DNA from: Streptococcus sobrinus DSM 20742 = ATCC 33478
Lineage (GTDB): Bacteria; Bacillota; Bacilli; Lactobacillales; Streptococcaceae
Reading direction: 5' to 3'
Length of the DNA stretch: 64,000 nt
Assembly (NCBI RefSeq): GCF_000686605.1
Contig: NZ_JMLC01000003.1
Coordinates: 1-64,000 of the forward strand
The position numbers and the translations under genes were made by a program. Below are positions 1 to 7,412 of the stretch, in pieces. Position 1 is the stretch's first letter. Each line of letters begins with the position of its first letter. The notes beneath the pieces were generated by a model. The model worked only from the letters and a program-made list of their open reading frames with translations. It had not been told where the DNA came from and searched no databases.

Positions 1-8
1 TCTGCTAG

Positions 9-109
9 TGTTAACTGTTTCCCTTTTGGTGTATAATAGTCTTGCATCTCAGAGTCCTTCTAATTGTTGTTGTGGTGATTACAATTATATCTCTCTGAGG
101 TGTTTTTTT
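9..109 (+). terminator. short promoter-terminator unit at window edge
   Basis: A -10 TATAAT (32-37) with a TGTTAA -35-like hexamer 17 bases upstream is followed at once by a two-part inverted repeat: CTCAGAG (48-54) with CTCTGAG (93-99), and TAATTGT (61-67) with ACAATTA (81-87). A T-run (102-109) follows. It is either the terminator of a gene to the left of the window, or a short RNA of about 65-70 nt with its own promoter. Confidence 0.5.
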
Positions 110-193
110 ATACCCTTGTGCTGGCTAACTTCATTTTAGAACTTTCAGTCTTTTTAAATTCAAAAATTTTTCAAAAAAATATTTTAATACTAC

Positions 194-222
194 TTGTCAA
201 ACCAAGAAATAGATGGTAGAAT
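194..222 (+). promoter_or_regulatory. promoter of the DUF6287-type gene
   Basis: TTGTCA (194-199), a 17-base spacer and TAGAAT (217-222) form a near-consensus SigA promoter. The predicted transcript has a leader of about 115 nt ahead of the gene at 342, containing a long hairpin. Confidence 0.65.
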
Positions 223-252
223 AATTTCTGCATTTGCGGGAGAGAGAAAAAA

Positions 253-284
253 CAGGAGGATAGTATTTTAATACTATTCTCCTG
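253..284 (+). other. 15-bp hairpin in the 5' leader
   Basis: CAGGAGGATAGTATT (253-267) pairs with AATACTATTCTCCTG (270-284) with a single G-U pair. It lies between the promoter and the ribosome-binding site. Its middle, TATTTTAATACTA, also occurs just upstream of the promoter (about 180-192). No T-run follows, so it is not a classical terminator. A role in mRNA stability or as a protein-binding site is inference. Confidence 0.55.
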
Positions 285-341
285 CCTGGAAACTTCTCTG
301 AAACACTAGATATAGTATTTGAAGTTTGGGGGTGACACAAG

Positions 342-866
342 ATGTTGGTGAAGATGTCAAGTGTGCTAAAAGGGAGTAAAGAAAAGAACAAAAATCTAAG
401 ATTTGATTTGCAACTTGCTCTACTAATTACTATTGGTATTTTGATTGCTTTCGCTTTGGGAGCAATCGAGCATAAGGTAAGTTCAGATACATCTTCTTCA
501 GAACATCCTGTTGCCCAGACTACTGGCAAAATTTTGCCTTTAGATGTTAGTGGTGTCTTGAATGGCGATTATTCAAGTGTGGTAGGTACCTGGAAAGGTG
601 AGTCTGGTGCTAGTATCACCTTTGATACAGCAGGTCAAGTCACTTACAAAACAAAAAAGGGTAAGACCAGTAAAGGTCAAATTTATAATGCTCGTCTCTT
701 GGACGGACGGTTGGAAGCCCAATTTCAAATCAAAGGCGGAGATGTCGTCAGCATCTTCCTTGTTCCGACTGGCACAGCAAGTAAATATGAAAACCAAACC
801 TATCGGTCTGATGCTGTTCTCGTGAATTCCAAGACTTCAGATGATAAACATCCCTTTTACAGATAA
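342..866 (+). CDS. membrane-anchored DUF6287-like extracellular protein
   Basis: This 174-residue protein has a basic N-terminus, one hydrophobic segment at about residues 25-42 and a hydrophilic outer part, so it should be anchored in the membrane facing out. The outer part contains GDYSSVVGTWKGESG followed by short beta-rich stretches. This matches the small streptococcal DUF6287 domain, whose function is unknown. The ATG at 342 is chosen because GGGGGTG (328-334) sits 7 bases upstream. The gene is monocistronic, with its own promoter and a terminator at 885-918. The family is recognised from the GDYSS..GTWK signature only. Confidence 0.75.
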   Translation: MLVKMSSVLKGSKEKNKNLRFDLQLALLITIGILIAFALGAIEHKVSSDTSSSEHPVAQTTGKILPLDVSGVLNGDYSSVVGTWKGESGASITFDTAGQVTYKTKKGKTSKGQIYNARLLDGRLEAQFQIKGGDVVSIFLVPTGTASKYENQTYRSDAVLVNSKTSDDKHPFYR

Positions 867-884
867 TTATGCTTTCCCATTTTT

Positions 885-918
885 GAGTTAATGAGCGTAT
901 CGTTCATTAACTCTTTTT
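885..918 (+). terminator. intrinsic terminator
   Basis: GAGTTAATGA (885-894) pairs perfectly with TCATTAACTC (904-913), followed by a T-rich tract. It ends the gene at 342. Confidence 0.8.
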
Positions 919-1013
919 CTATTTCGGAAGGTAAAAAAATTAATACCCAAGAAAATATCAAGATTTAAACTTTGATTTTCATCAACTGTAATTAGAATAG
1001 AAAGAAAATTATT

Positions 1014-1096
1014 ATTTATGCATAAAATCGTTTTTTTACGAAAAAACCTTGACATTTATACAATATTCTTTTAGAATAATCACATATTTATTCATA
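1014..1096 (+). promoter_or_regulatory. argC promoter with ARG-box-like operators
   Basis: TTGACA (1049-1054), a 17-base spacer and TAGAAT (1072-1077) give a strong promoter for argCJBD. Two AT-rich sites resembling ArgR/AhrC boxes flank it: ATTTATGCATAAAAT (1014-1028), and CATATTTATTCATA (1083-1096), whose complement reads TATGAATAAATATG. The promoter is clear. Operator function is inferred from similarity to the TGAATAAATAT type of ARG box and from the operon's role. Confidence 0.65.
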
Positions 1097-1110
1097 GCGA
1101 GGTAAAATAC

Positions 1111-2133
1111 ATGAAAGTAGCAATTGTCGGTGTAACAGGTTATAGCGGACTGGAATTAGTTCGTCTCCTGGCCCAACACAGCCAAGTCCAAGTAGCATCC
1201 GTCCATGCTACAAAAGAAATTGGCCAGAAGCTATCAGACCTCTATCCCCATCTAAATGGTATTTGTGATTTGCAGCTTGAAGAATTTCAAGCTTTGAATA
1301 TTATACAAAATACAGACCTAGTCTTCTTTGCCACCCCTAGCGGCGTTGCCAAGGAGGCGTCAGAAGTCTTTGTCCAACATGATTTCCCCATGATTGACCT
1401 CTCGGGGGACCATCGTTTGCCAGCTGCGGTCTATGAAAAATGGTATGGCAAGAAGCCAGCTAGCCCTGCTGTTTTGGATAAATTCACCTATTCTTTGGCA
1501 GAATTTGCTAATGACAAACTGGGAAAATTTATCTCAAATCCTGGCTGCTATGCGACAGCGACAGAACTGGCTTTGATTCCACTCATGACTTGGGATAAGG
1601 TTGATTTGGATTCCATCATTGTTGATGCCAAGAGTGGTCTGACTGGAGCTGGAAAGAAGTTGGCTGAGTCCAGTCACTTTGTCAATGTCCATGATAATTA
1701 TATGACCTATAAGGTCAATAAACACCAGCATATTCCTGAAATTGTCCAAGAGTTAAAGAAATTTAATCCTAATTTCCAACATCTGCAATTTTCAACCTCC
1801 CTCCTGCCTATCAATCGGGGCATTATGGCTACGGCCTATATCAAGTTGACGGCAGATGTCAGCCAGAAGAAAATCAAGCAATGTTACCAGGAATTTTATG
1901 GAGACAAACCTTTTGTTCGACTGCAGGCGGGCCTGCCTAACTTACACGATGTTCTTGGTTCGAACTTCACGGATATCGGCTTTGCCTATAATCCGGTAAC
2001 TAAGATTTTAACCGTGGTTTCTGTCCTTGATAATTTGGTCAAGGGAGCTGCCGGCCAAGCTATTCAGAATATGAATTTGGCCTTCGGCTTTGCAGAAACA
2101 GATGGACTATTATCAGGACCGAACTACTTGTAA
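1111..2133 (+). CDS. argC: N-acetyl-gamma-glutamyl-phosphate reductase
   Basis: ArgC reduces N-acetylglutamyl phosphate to the semialdehyde with NADPH, the third step of ornithine/arginine synthesis in the cytoplasm. The 340 residues have the N-terminal dinucleotide-binding motif GVTGYSG (7-13), the catalytic cysteine in SNPGCYATA (Cys146), and the HQHIPE motif near residue 205 with the family's catalytic histidine. The length is that of the usual short (type 1) ArgC. It is the first gene of argC-argJ-argB-argD, with AGCGAGG as the ribosome-binding site. A TTTCGCC-AA-GGCGAAA hairpin (2154-2169) lies between argC and argJ. Confidence 0.96.
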   Translation: MKVAIVGVTGYSGLELVRLLAQHSQVQVASVHATKEIGQKLSDLYPHLNGICDLQLEEFQALNIIQNTDLVFFATPSGVAKEASEVFVQHDFPMIDLSGDHRLPAAVYEKWYGKKPASPAVLDKFTYSLAEFANDKLGKFISNPGCYATATELALIPLMTWDKVDLDSIIVDAKSGLTGAGKKLAESSHFVNVHDNYMTYKVNKHQHIPEIVQELKKFNPNFQHLQFSTSLLPINRGIMATAYIKLTADVSQKKIKQCYQEFYGDKPFVRLQAGLPNLHDVLGSNFTDIGFAYNPVTKILTVVSVLDNLVKGAAGQAIQNMNLAFGFAETDGLLSGPNYL

Positions 2134-2206
2134 GAAGAGGATAAAAAGAGATGTTTCGCCAAGGCGAAAACTTCTAGCACACTTACGCGTTCATAAGGAG
2201 AAAATG

Positions 2207-3400
2207 ATGGAAATTCTTGATGGAAATATTGCTAGCCCACTGGGCTTTTCAGCAGATGGCCTACATGCTGGTTTTAAAAAGCGGAAGATGGATTTTGGCT
2301 GGATTGTTTCAGAATGTCCAGCTAGTGTGGCTGGAGTCTATACCACCAATAAGGTAATTGCGGCCCCTCTGATTGCCACCAAGCAATCGGTGGAAAAGGC
2401 TGGACAGATGCAGGCTATCGTTGTCAATTCTGGCATAGCCAATTCCTGCACTGGCGTTCAGGGTCTGGATGATGCCTGGGAAATGCAAAAATTAACGGCT
2501 GAAAAATTAGGCCTGGCCCCTAAACTGGTTGGGGTTGCTTCGACCGGTCTTATCGGTGAGCTCCTACCTATGGATACCTTGAAGACAGGTCTTTCTAAGA
2601 TTGTCGTGAACGGGAATGCGGATGATTTCGCCAAGGCTATCCTAACAACTGACACTCATACTAAGACGGTAGTTGTCCGCCAAGATTTTGGTCGGGACAC
2701 GGTCACCATGGCTGGTGTCGCCAAGGGTTCAGGCATGATTCACCCCAATATGGCTACCATGCTGGGCTTCATCACCTGCGATGCCAATATTTCAAGCAGC
2801 ACCTTGCAAAAAGCCTTGTCCAATAAGGTTGAAACCACCTTTAATCAAATTACAGTTGACGGCGATACCTCGACCAATGATATGGTTCTGGTCATGGCTA
2901 ATGCTTGTGCCAAGAATGAAGAAATTCTGCCAGATACTCCTGAGTTTGATCAATTTCTTGCCATGTTGGAATATGTCATGGCTGACCTGGCCAAGCAAAT
3001 TGCTCAAGATGGTGAAGGGGCCACCAAGCTTATCCAGGTTGACGTGGAAGGTGTAGCAAGGGCACTAGATGCTCGAATGTTGGCCAAGTCAGTTGTTGGG
3101 TCCAGCCTAGTTAAGACAGCTATTTTCGGTGAAGATCCCAATTGGGGTCGGATTCTAGCAGCTCTGGGCTATGCAGGCGTTGACATTCCCGTTGATAATA
3201 TTGATATTTATCTGGGCCATCTGCCCGTTATGTTGGCTTCCAGTCCTGTCACTTTTGATAGTGAGGAAATGGATGAGATTATGCAGGCGGATGAAATTCA
3301 GATTAAGGTTGATGTCCATGCTGGTAATCAATCCGGTCGGGCTTGGGGCTGTGATCTCTCCTATGATTACGTAAAAATCAATGCCCTCTATCGGACCTGA
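2207..3400 (+). CDS. argJ: bifunctional glutamate N-acetyltransferase/amino-acid acetyltransferase
   Basis: ArgJ moves the acetyl group from N-acetylornithine to glutamate, recycling acetate within the arginine pathway; some homologues also use acetyl-CoA. The self-processing site is visible: in GSGMIHPNMATMLGF, cleavage before the Thr of ATML (about residue 184) makes the alpha and beta chains. The oxyanion-type ASTGLIGE motif is at about 112. The reading frame is open from 2090, inside argC, but AAGGAG (2195-2200) is spaced 6 bases from the ATG at 2207, giving the expected N-terminus MEILDGNIASP and 397 residues. The ATG at 2204 is the alternative. Confidence 0.95.
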   Translation: MEILDGNIASPLGFSADGLHAGFKKRKMDFGWIVSECPASVAGVYTTNKVIAAPLIATKQSVEKAGQMQAIVVNSGIANSCTGVQGLDDAWEMQKLTAEKLGLAPKLVGVASTGLIGELLPMDTLKTGLSKIVVNGNADDFAKAILTTDTHTKTVVVRQDFGRDTVTMAGVAKGSGMIHPNMATMLGFITCDANISSSTLQKALSNKVETTFNQITVDGDTSTNDMVLVMANACAKNEEILPDTPEFDQFLAMLEYVMADLAKQIAQDGEGATKLIQVDVEGVARALDARMLAKSVVGSSLVKTAIFGEDPNWGRILAALGYAGVDIPVDNIDIYLGHLPVMLASSPVTFDSEEMDEIMQADEIQIKVDVHAGNQSGRAWGCDLSYDYVKINALYRT

Positions 3401-3431
3401 TGGCAGAGTTTATAAACTACTTAGTGTACTT

Positions 3432-3600
3432 GAGATTTTCTATGGAAAATCTCGTAGTAAAACGAGAACTATGCTATTTTGTGAGACTGCTCAATTGAAC
3501 ACGCCAACAACTCCGTGAAAAAAGACGAAATCACCTAGATGCTGTTCGCATCTTCGGTTCTTTCGCTATTTTTCTTTGAGTTGTTTAACGGCTTAGTATC
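3432..3600 (-). repeat. intergenic repeat family 1, copy A, plus hairpin
   Basis: The 220-bp gap between argJ and argB holds a perfect hairpin GAGATTTTC-TATG-GAAAATCTC (3432-3453) and then (3491-3600) a repeat. Its reverse complement starts GATACTAAGCCGTTAAACAA and ends GGCGTGTTCAATTG. The same core recurs at 16368-16474 and 16816-16966 on the other strand. All copies contain the GTTAARCAACTC block, a GGTGATTTC-like block and the GTAGGCGTGTTCAATT-like end. It lies inside the arg operon without an obvious terminator. Confidence 0.7.
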
Positions 3601-3620
3601 TTAATCAAGAAAGGAACCCT

Positions 3621-4355
3621 ATGTCAGATACAATCGTTATTAAAATTGGTGGTCGGGCCAGCCAGCACTTGTCTCAAGAATTTTTGGAACAGGTGGAGGC
3701 TTGGCAAGCCCAGGAAAAATCCTTGGTCATCGTCCATGGGGGTGGCTATGCCATTAATCAGCTCATGGAAGCGGCCCAGATTCCTGTCAAAAAGATTGAT
3801 GGGCTAAGGGTGACTGACCAGGAGTCTTTGAAGTTGGTCCAACAGGCTCTCATTGAGATTGTTGGGAAAACCATTCATGCCAGCTTGACTCAGGCTGGTC
3901 TGCCTAGTCAGCAGCTGGTAGACCAGTTGCCAGACCTGGTTGAAGCGCAATTCTTGGATCAGTCCAAGTACGGTTATGTCGGCCATGTCAGCCAGATTCA
4001 TGAGCAAGTCTTAGCCCCCCTCTTGGAGCAGGGAGTGATTCCCTTGATTCCCTCTTTGGGTTATCAGGATGGCCAGACTTTACTTAATATCAATGCTGAC
4101 TACCTAGCAACAGGCTTAGCTGTCGCCTTGCAGGCGGAAAAATTAATTCTCATGACCGATGTTCCCGGTGTCAAAGAAAATGGCCAGGTTTTGTCCAGAC
4201 TGAAAATTGGGGAGATTCCTGAGAAGATTGAGCAGGGCATTATCACCGGTGGCATGGTTCCCAAGCTAAAGAGTGCAGCCCAAACAGTTCGAGCCGGTGT
4301 TAAGCAAGTCTTGATTGGTGACAATTTGACTAGCGGTAGCCTGATTGAAGCCTGA
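3621..4355 (+). CDS. argB: acetylglutamate kinase
   Basis: ArgB phosphorylates N-acetylglutamate, the second pathway step and often the arginine-feedback point. The 244 residues show the amino-acid kinase fold landmarks: KIGGRAS at the N-terminus, VHGGGYAIN near residue 40, the substrate-loop region around NINADYLATG, and KLILMTDVPGV with the nucleotide-binding GGMVPKL segment later. The protein is short, lacking the N-terminal extension typical of arginine-inhibited hexameric ArgB. This suggests a feedback-insensitive form, but that is inference. The start follows AAAGGAA. It lies third in the arg operon, downstream of repeat copy A. Confidence 0.94.
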   Translation: MSDTIVIKIGGRASQHLSQEFLEQVEAWQAQEKSLVIVHGGGYAINQLMEAAQIPVKKIDGLRVTDQESLKLVQQALIEIVGKTIHASLTQAGLPSQQLVDQLPDLVEAQFLDQSKYGYVGHVSQIHEQVLAPLLEQGVIPLIPSLGYQDGQTLLNINADYLATGLAVALQAEKLILMTDVPGVKENGQVLSRLKIGEIPEKIEQGIITGGMVPKLKSAAQTVRAGVKQVLIGDNLTSGSLIEA

Positions 4356-4404
4356 TAAGGTAATAGAAGAAAGATAAGAAAGCAGCAGCCAGCTGGAGGT
4401 TAAA

Positions 4405-5535
4405 ATGACGAAACTATTTTCAAATTATAAGCGAGCAGACATTGAATTTGTCAAAGCCCAGGGCAATGAATTGATAGATAGCCAGGGCAAGCATTACCTA
4501 GATTTTTCAACAGGGATTGGGGTAACCAATCTTGGTTTCCACCCTCAGGTCAAGGCTGCCTTGGAAAATCAGGTTCAACAGATTTGGCACAGCCCCAATC
4601 TCTATCAAAATAGCCTGCAGGAAGAAGTAGCCCAAAAATTAATCGGTGATTACGACTATCTGGCCTTCTTCTGTAACAGCGGGGCGGAAGCCAATGAAGC
4701 AGCCATTAAGATTGCCCGTAAGTCTAGTGGCAAGCAGGGCATTATCACCTTTGAAAATTCCTTCCATGGTCGGACCTTTGGCTCCATGTCAGCCACCGGT
4801 CAGGATAAGATTAAGACTGGTTTCGGGGATGCCGTTCCTCATTTCACTTACGCCAAATTCAATAACCTAGCCTCTGTCAAGGCTCTGGCTAATGAAGAAA
4901 CAGCTGCTGTCATGCTGGAAATGGTTCAGGGAGAATCCGGCGTTCTCCCAGCTGACCAAGGTTTCGTCCAAGATTTAGCGGTCTTTTGTCAGGAAAAAGG
5001 GATTTATCTGATTGTTGACGAGGTGCAAACGGGTATGGGGCGGACTGGTAAGCTCTTTTCCTTTGAACATTATGGCATTGTTCCCGACATCGTCACCTTG
5101 GCTAAAGGCCTAGCCAATGGTGTTCCCGTTGGGGCCATGCTGGCGAAATCAGCCCTTAGTCCGGCCTTTTCTTACGGTAGCCACGGTTCGACCTTTGGCG
5201 GTAATAAATTAGCCATGTCCGCCAGTTCAGCCGTTCTTGATGTCATGATCGCACCCGGTTTTCTCGAGCAGGCCTGGGAAAATGGAAATTACCTCCAAGA
5301 CCAATTGAAAAAGGCCTTAGGAGATAATCCCAAGGTCAGCGATATTCGTGGTCTCGGTTATATGATTGGCATCCAGACGACTGAGAATCTGGCGGACCTG
5401 GTTCAAGCTGCCCGTGACCAGGGACTGATTGTCCTGACAGCTGGTAGCGATGTCATCAGACTCCTGCCCCCTCTGACTCTGAGCAAGGAAGAAATTGATC
5501 AGGGCGTGGCCATTTTGTCTCAAGTATTTGCCTAA
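4405..5535 (+). CDS. argD: acetylornithine aminotransferase
   Basis: ArgD is a PLP enzyme converting N-acetylglutamate semialdehyde to N-acetylornithine with glutamate as amino donor. The 376 residues include the class III aminotransferase signatures: NSGAEANEAA (91-100) for the cofactor phosphate, DEVQTGMGRTG (205-215) with the PLP-binding Asp, and the Schiff-base lysine in TLAKGLANG (Lys234). GGAGG precedes the ATG. It is the last gene of argCJBD and is followed by a terminator at 5601-5636. Carbamoylation and later arginine steps are not encoded in the window. Confidence 0.95.
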   Translation: MTKLFSNYKRADIEFVKAQGNELIDSQGKHYLDFSTGIGVTNLGFHPQVKAALENQVQQIWHSPNLYQNSLQEEVAQKLIGDYDYLAFFCNSGAEANEAAIKIARKSSGKQGIITFENSFHGRTFGSMSATGQDKIKTGFGDAVPHFTYAKFNNLASVKALANEETAAVMLEMVQGESGVLPADQGFVQDLAVFCQEKGIYLIVDEVQTGMGRTGKLFSFEHYGIVPDIVTLAKGLANGVPVGAMLAKSALSPAFSYGSHGSTFGGNKLAMSASSAVLDVMIAPGFLEQAWENGNYLQDQLKKALGDNPKVSDIRGLGYMIGIQTTENLADLVQAARDQGLIVLTAGSDVIRLLPPLTLSKEEIDQGVAILSQVFA

Positions 5536-5600
5536 TCGAAGATTCCTGTTAAAATGACTTTTCCATTTCATAGTTGCCGAACGAAATGGACTAAAAAGAT

Positions 5601-5636
5601 AAAAACTAGTGATGAATTTATCATCGCTAGTTTTTC
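5601..5636. terminator. bidirectional terminator after argD
   Basis: AAAAACTAGTGATGA (5601-5615) pairs with TCATCGCTAGTTTTT (5621-5635) across a 5-base loop. A-runs and T-runs on both sides let it serve argD (+) and the minus-strand peptide gene at 5775. A weaker CCATTTC/GAAATGG hairpin lies just upstream. Confidence 0.8.
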
Positions 5637-5774
5637 TAATCAAGTTTTTTTGTCAAGTAATGAAGGACAGGCATCGCAGACTGAAAACAACTCTACTGAC
5701 ATAATGAAAAGAGCGCTTGGAATACTTTCCGAACACTTCTGCAATGTCAATAGAATTGTTAAGGAATCGGGGAA

Positions 5775-5936
5775 TTACAAATATCTATCAAGAATCCAAT
5801 GATTGATAGGAGGATCATCCAGATAGTAAACCTCTCTATATAAAGGGCCACCTATGTAGTCCCCGTCCCCACCTTCCACAGTAGCCAATGCTTGGCTGTC
5901 CATGGTGTTAAATTGTTCAAATGTTTTTGAATTCAT
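5775..5936 (-). CDS. double-glycine leader peptide (bacteriocin or signal precursor)
   Basis: A 53-codon gene runs from the ATG at 5936 to the TAA at 5775. AAGGAGT (5944-5950) is placed correctly upstream. The leader, MNSKTFEQFN followed by TMDSQALATVEGG, is textbook double-glycine: Gly at -1/-2, Val at -4, Leu at -7, Met at -12 and Phe at -15. Cleavage after EGG gives a 30-residue acidic, aromatic product starting DGDYIGGPLYREV and ending NHWILDRYL, without cysteine. No transporter, kinase or immunity gene is adjacent, so export would need a PCAT-type ABC transporter elsewhere. It may be a class II bacteriocin or a peptide pheromone; the product is not recognised. Confidence 0.75.
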   Translation of the reverse strand: MNSKTFEQFNTMDSQALATVEGGDGDYIGGPLYREVYYLDDPPINHWILDRYL

Positions 5937-6190
5937 AAGATCAACTCCTTCGTTTTTTTGATAGATTTCCTATCTGACAAAGTTAGTGTCAAATATTTTT
6001 TTTAGTTTGTGTACCCAAAAAGATTGAAGTTAGAGGGAAATAATGACTTTGTTAAATAAAAAATCTTTGAGGAATTTTAATTCAAAAATTCTTTCAAATG
6101 AAAATAAATTAGAGTAAACCTTATGATAATCATTAAATAGAAGTGGACCTGACTCAGTATGTCGCAGCAGTACTTCGCTACCTCGTAAAT
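5937..6190. other. AT-rich spacer upstream of the peptide gene
   Basis: No gene is visible. On the minus strand a TTGACA -35-like hexamer (5987-5992) overlaps the inverted repeat TGACA-AAGTTAG-TGTCA (5975-5991), a possible operator for the peptide gene. No good -10 at standard spacing was found. No clear terminator for lrgB was recognised. Confidence 0.35.
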
Positions 6191-6886
6191 TTATTTCAAA
6201 ATTAACTGGGCAACAATCGGGCTGATAATAACATACATGACACCAGTAATCCCAATGGCCAGTCCTGCCATGGCCCCCTGAATTTGACCATATTTGAGAG
6301 CGGCACCGGTTCCGATAGCGTGACCAGTTCCCCCCAGAGCCAGCCCGAAGGCAATTGGGTCCTTAATTTTGAAGGCCTTGAGCACGGATGGACCGATAAC
6401 ACTGGTTAGAATTCCTGTCATAACCACGACAGCCAAGGTCAGGGTTGTGAGTCCGCCCATCTTTTGGCTGATACCGATAGCCATGGCTGTTGTAACTGAT
6501 TTGGGAAAGAGAGAAATTGAAAAGAAGAAATCAAGACCAAAGGCTTTAGCAATAAGAGCCGTATAGATGGTATTGACCAAAGTAGCAATCCCAGTTCCCA
6601 AAAGAATACTGCGGTAGTGGTGCTTCATCAGGGGAAAATTCCGATAGAGAGGAATAGCCAGGGCCACAGTCGAGGGAACAATCAAGGAATTGAGATAGAC
6701 CCCGCCCTTGTAATAATCGGCATAGGAAATTCCCGTCAGCTTCAAAAAGACAATGAGAACGGCTGTTGCCATCAGAAGAGGAGTAGTTACCGGATGGGGA
6801 AAGCGACGGAAAATTAGCAGGCCAATCAAATAGGCAAAGATTGACAGAGAAAGGCCGAAAATAGGATTAGTATAGATAGCAGACAT
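6191..6886 (-). CDS. lrgB: LrgB/CidB family membrane protein
   Basis: This 231-residue, highly hydrophobic protein belongs to the LrgB (YohK) family, an integral membrane partner of the holin-like LrgA. The pair is implicated in control of murein hydrolase activity, autolysis and pyruvate/lactate-type transport, and links to stress responses in mutans streptococci. Motifs seen include YYKGGVYLNSLIVPSTVALA and LALGGTGHAIGTG near the C-terminus. It lies 3 bases downstream of lrgA, clearly in one operon. The lytST two-component genes that often control lrgAB are not next to it here, so it could equally be named cidB. Confidence 0.85.
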   Translation of the reverse strand: MSAIYTNPIFGLSLSIFAYLIGLLIFRRFPHPVTTPLLMATAVLIVFLKLTGISYADYYKGGVYLNSLIVPSTVALAIPLYRNFPLMKHHYRSILLGTGIATLVNTIYTALIAKAFGLDFFFSISLFPKSVTTAMAIGISQKMGGLTTLTLAVVVMTGILTSVIGPSVLKAFKIKDPIAFGLALGGTGHAIGTGAALKYGQIQGAMAGLAIGITGVMYVIISPIVAQLILK

Positions 6887-6889
6887 GAC

Positions 6890-7252
6890 TCACTCCTTAT
6901 AATCCCCTTCAAAGTGATTCTTTATCCAGGAAACGACAAAACCAATAGTCAAGAGATTCAAAATCAGAGCTCCAACGGTAATAATCAGAATGGGCAAGAT
7001 ATTAGGAATGATGACATTGAAGTATTGCATAATCCCGACACCGGCAGGCAGGAAAAGAATAGTCATATTATTGAGCAAAAATTTTCCCACAGTATAGATA
7101 TGTCGCAGCCTCACCAGTTTTAATTCTAGGGCGATAAAGAGCAGGATTAGACCGATAATGCTCCCGGGGACCGGCAGCTTAAAGACTGTTGAGATAATTT
7201 CTCCGACCAGTGAAAACATGAGAATAATCATAAACTGGACATATAATTTCAT
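6890..7252 (-). CDS. lrgA: LrgA/CidA holin-like protein
   Basis: A 120-residue protein with four predicted membrane segments. LVGEIISTVFKLPVPGSIIG is the usual LrgA/CidA N-terminal block, and FLPAGVGIMQYF marks the third segment. It is the first gene of lrgAB. The start follows GGGAG. Upstream lie a SigA promoter and a CcpA-like cre sequence, in keeping with carbon-catabolite control of lrgAB known in oral streptococci. Whether it acts as an antiholin or a holin cannot be told from sequence. Confidence 0.87.
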   Translation of the reverse strand: MKLYVQFMIILMFSLVGEIISTVFKLPVPGSIIGLILLFIALELKLVRLRHIYTVGKFLLNNMTILFLPAGVGIMQYFNVIIPNILPILIITVGALILNLLTIGFVVSWIKNHFEGDYKE

Positions 7253-7304
7253 AGAAGACTCCCATCCAAAAATCTAATGTTACAACCAGTTTACTACTAT
7301 GAAA

Positions 7305-7334
7305 ATATAATGCAAGATAGTAAAACGCTTTCAA
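7305..7334 (-). promoter_or_regulatory. lrgAB promoter with cre-like site
   Basis: On the minus strand TTGAAA (7329-7334), an 18-base spacer and TTATAT (7305-7310) form the promoter. TGAAAGCGTTTTAC overlaps the -35 and matches 12 of 14 positions of the cre consensus TGWAANCGNTNWCA. CcpA binding over the -35 would repress. This is inference from the motif. Confidence 0.5.
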
Positions 7335-7375
7335 AAAGATTGAAAATATTTTTGATTCCGGTCTGGGCAAAATAA

Positions 7376-7401
7376 AACCTCCCTAGATTTCTAGGAAGGT
7401 T
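7376..7401. terminator. terminator after nrdF
   Basis: AACCTCCCTAG (7376-7386) and CTAGGAAGGTT (7391-7401) form a stem with a four-base loop and one weak pair. On the minus strand it is followed by a T-rich stretch, ending nrdF before lrgA. Confidence 0.75.
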
Positions 7402-7412
7402 AAGATGAAAAT

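Noticed and set aside
2090-2206. N-terminal extension of ArgJ overlapping argC
   Set aside because: AAGGAG sits just before 2204/2207, and the family start is MEILDGNIASP; the upstream part has no ribosome-binding site.
5554-5802. 82-codon plus-strand frame after argD
   Set aside because: It overlaps a terminator and the double-glycine peptide gene on the other strand and has no ribosome-binding site.
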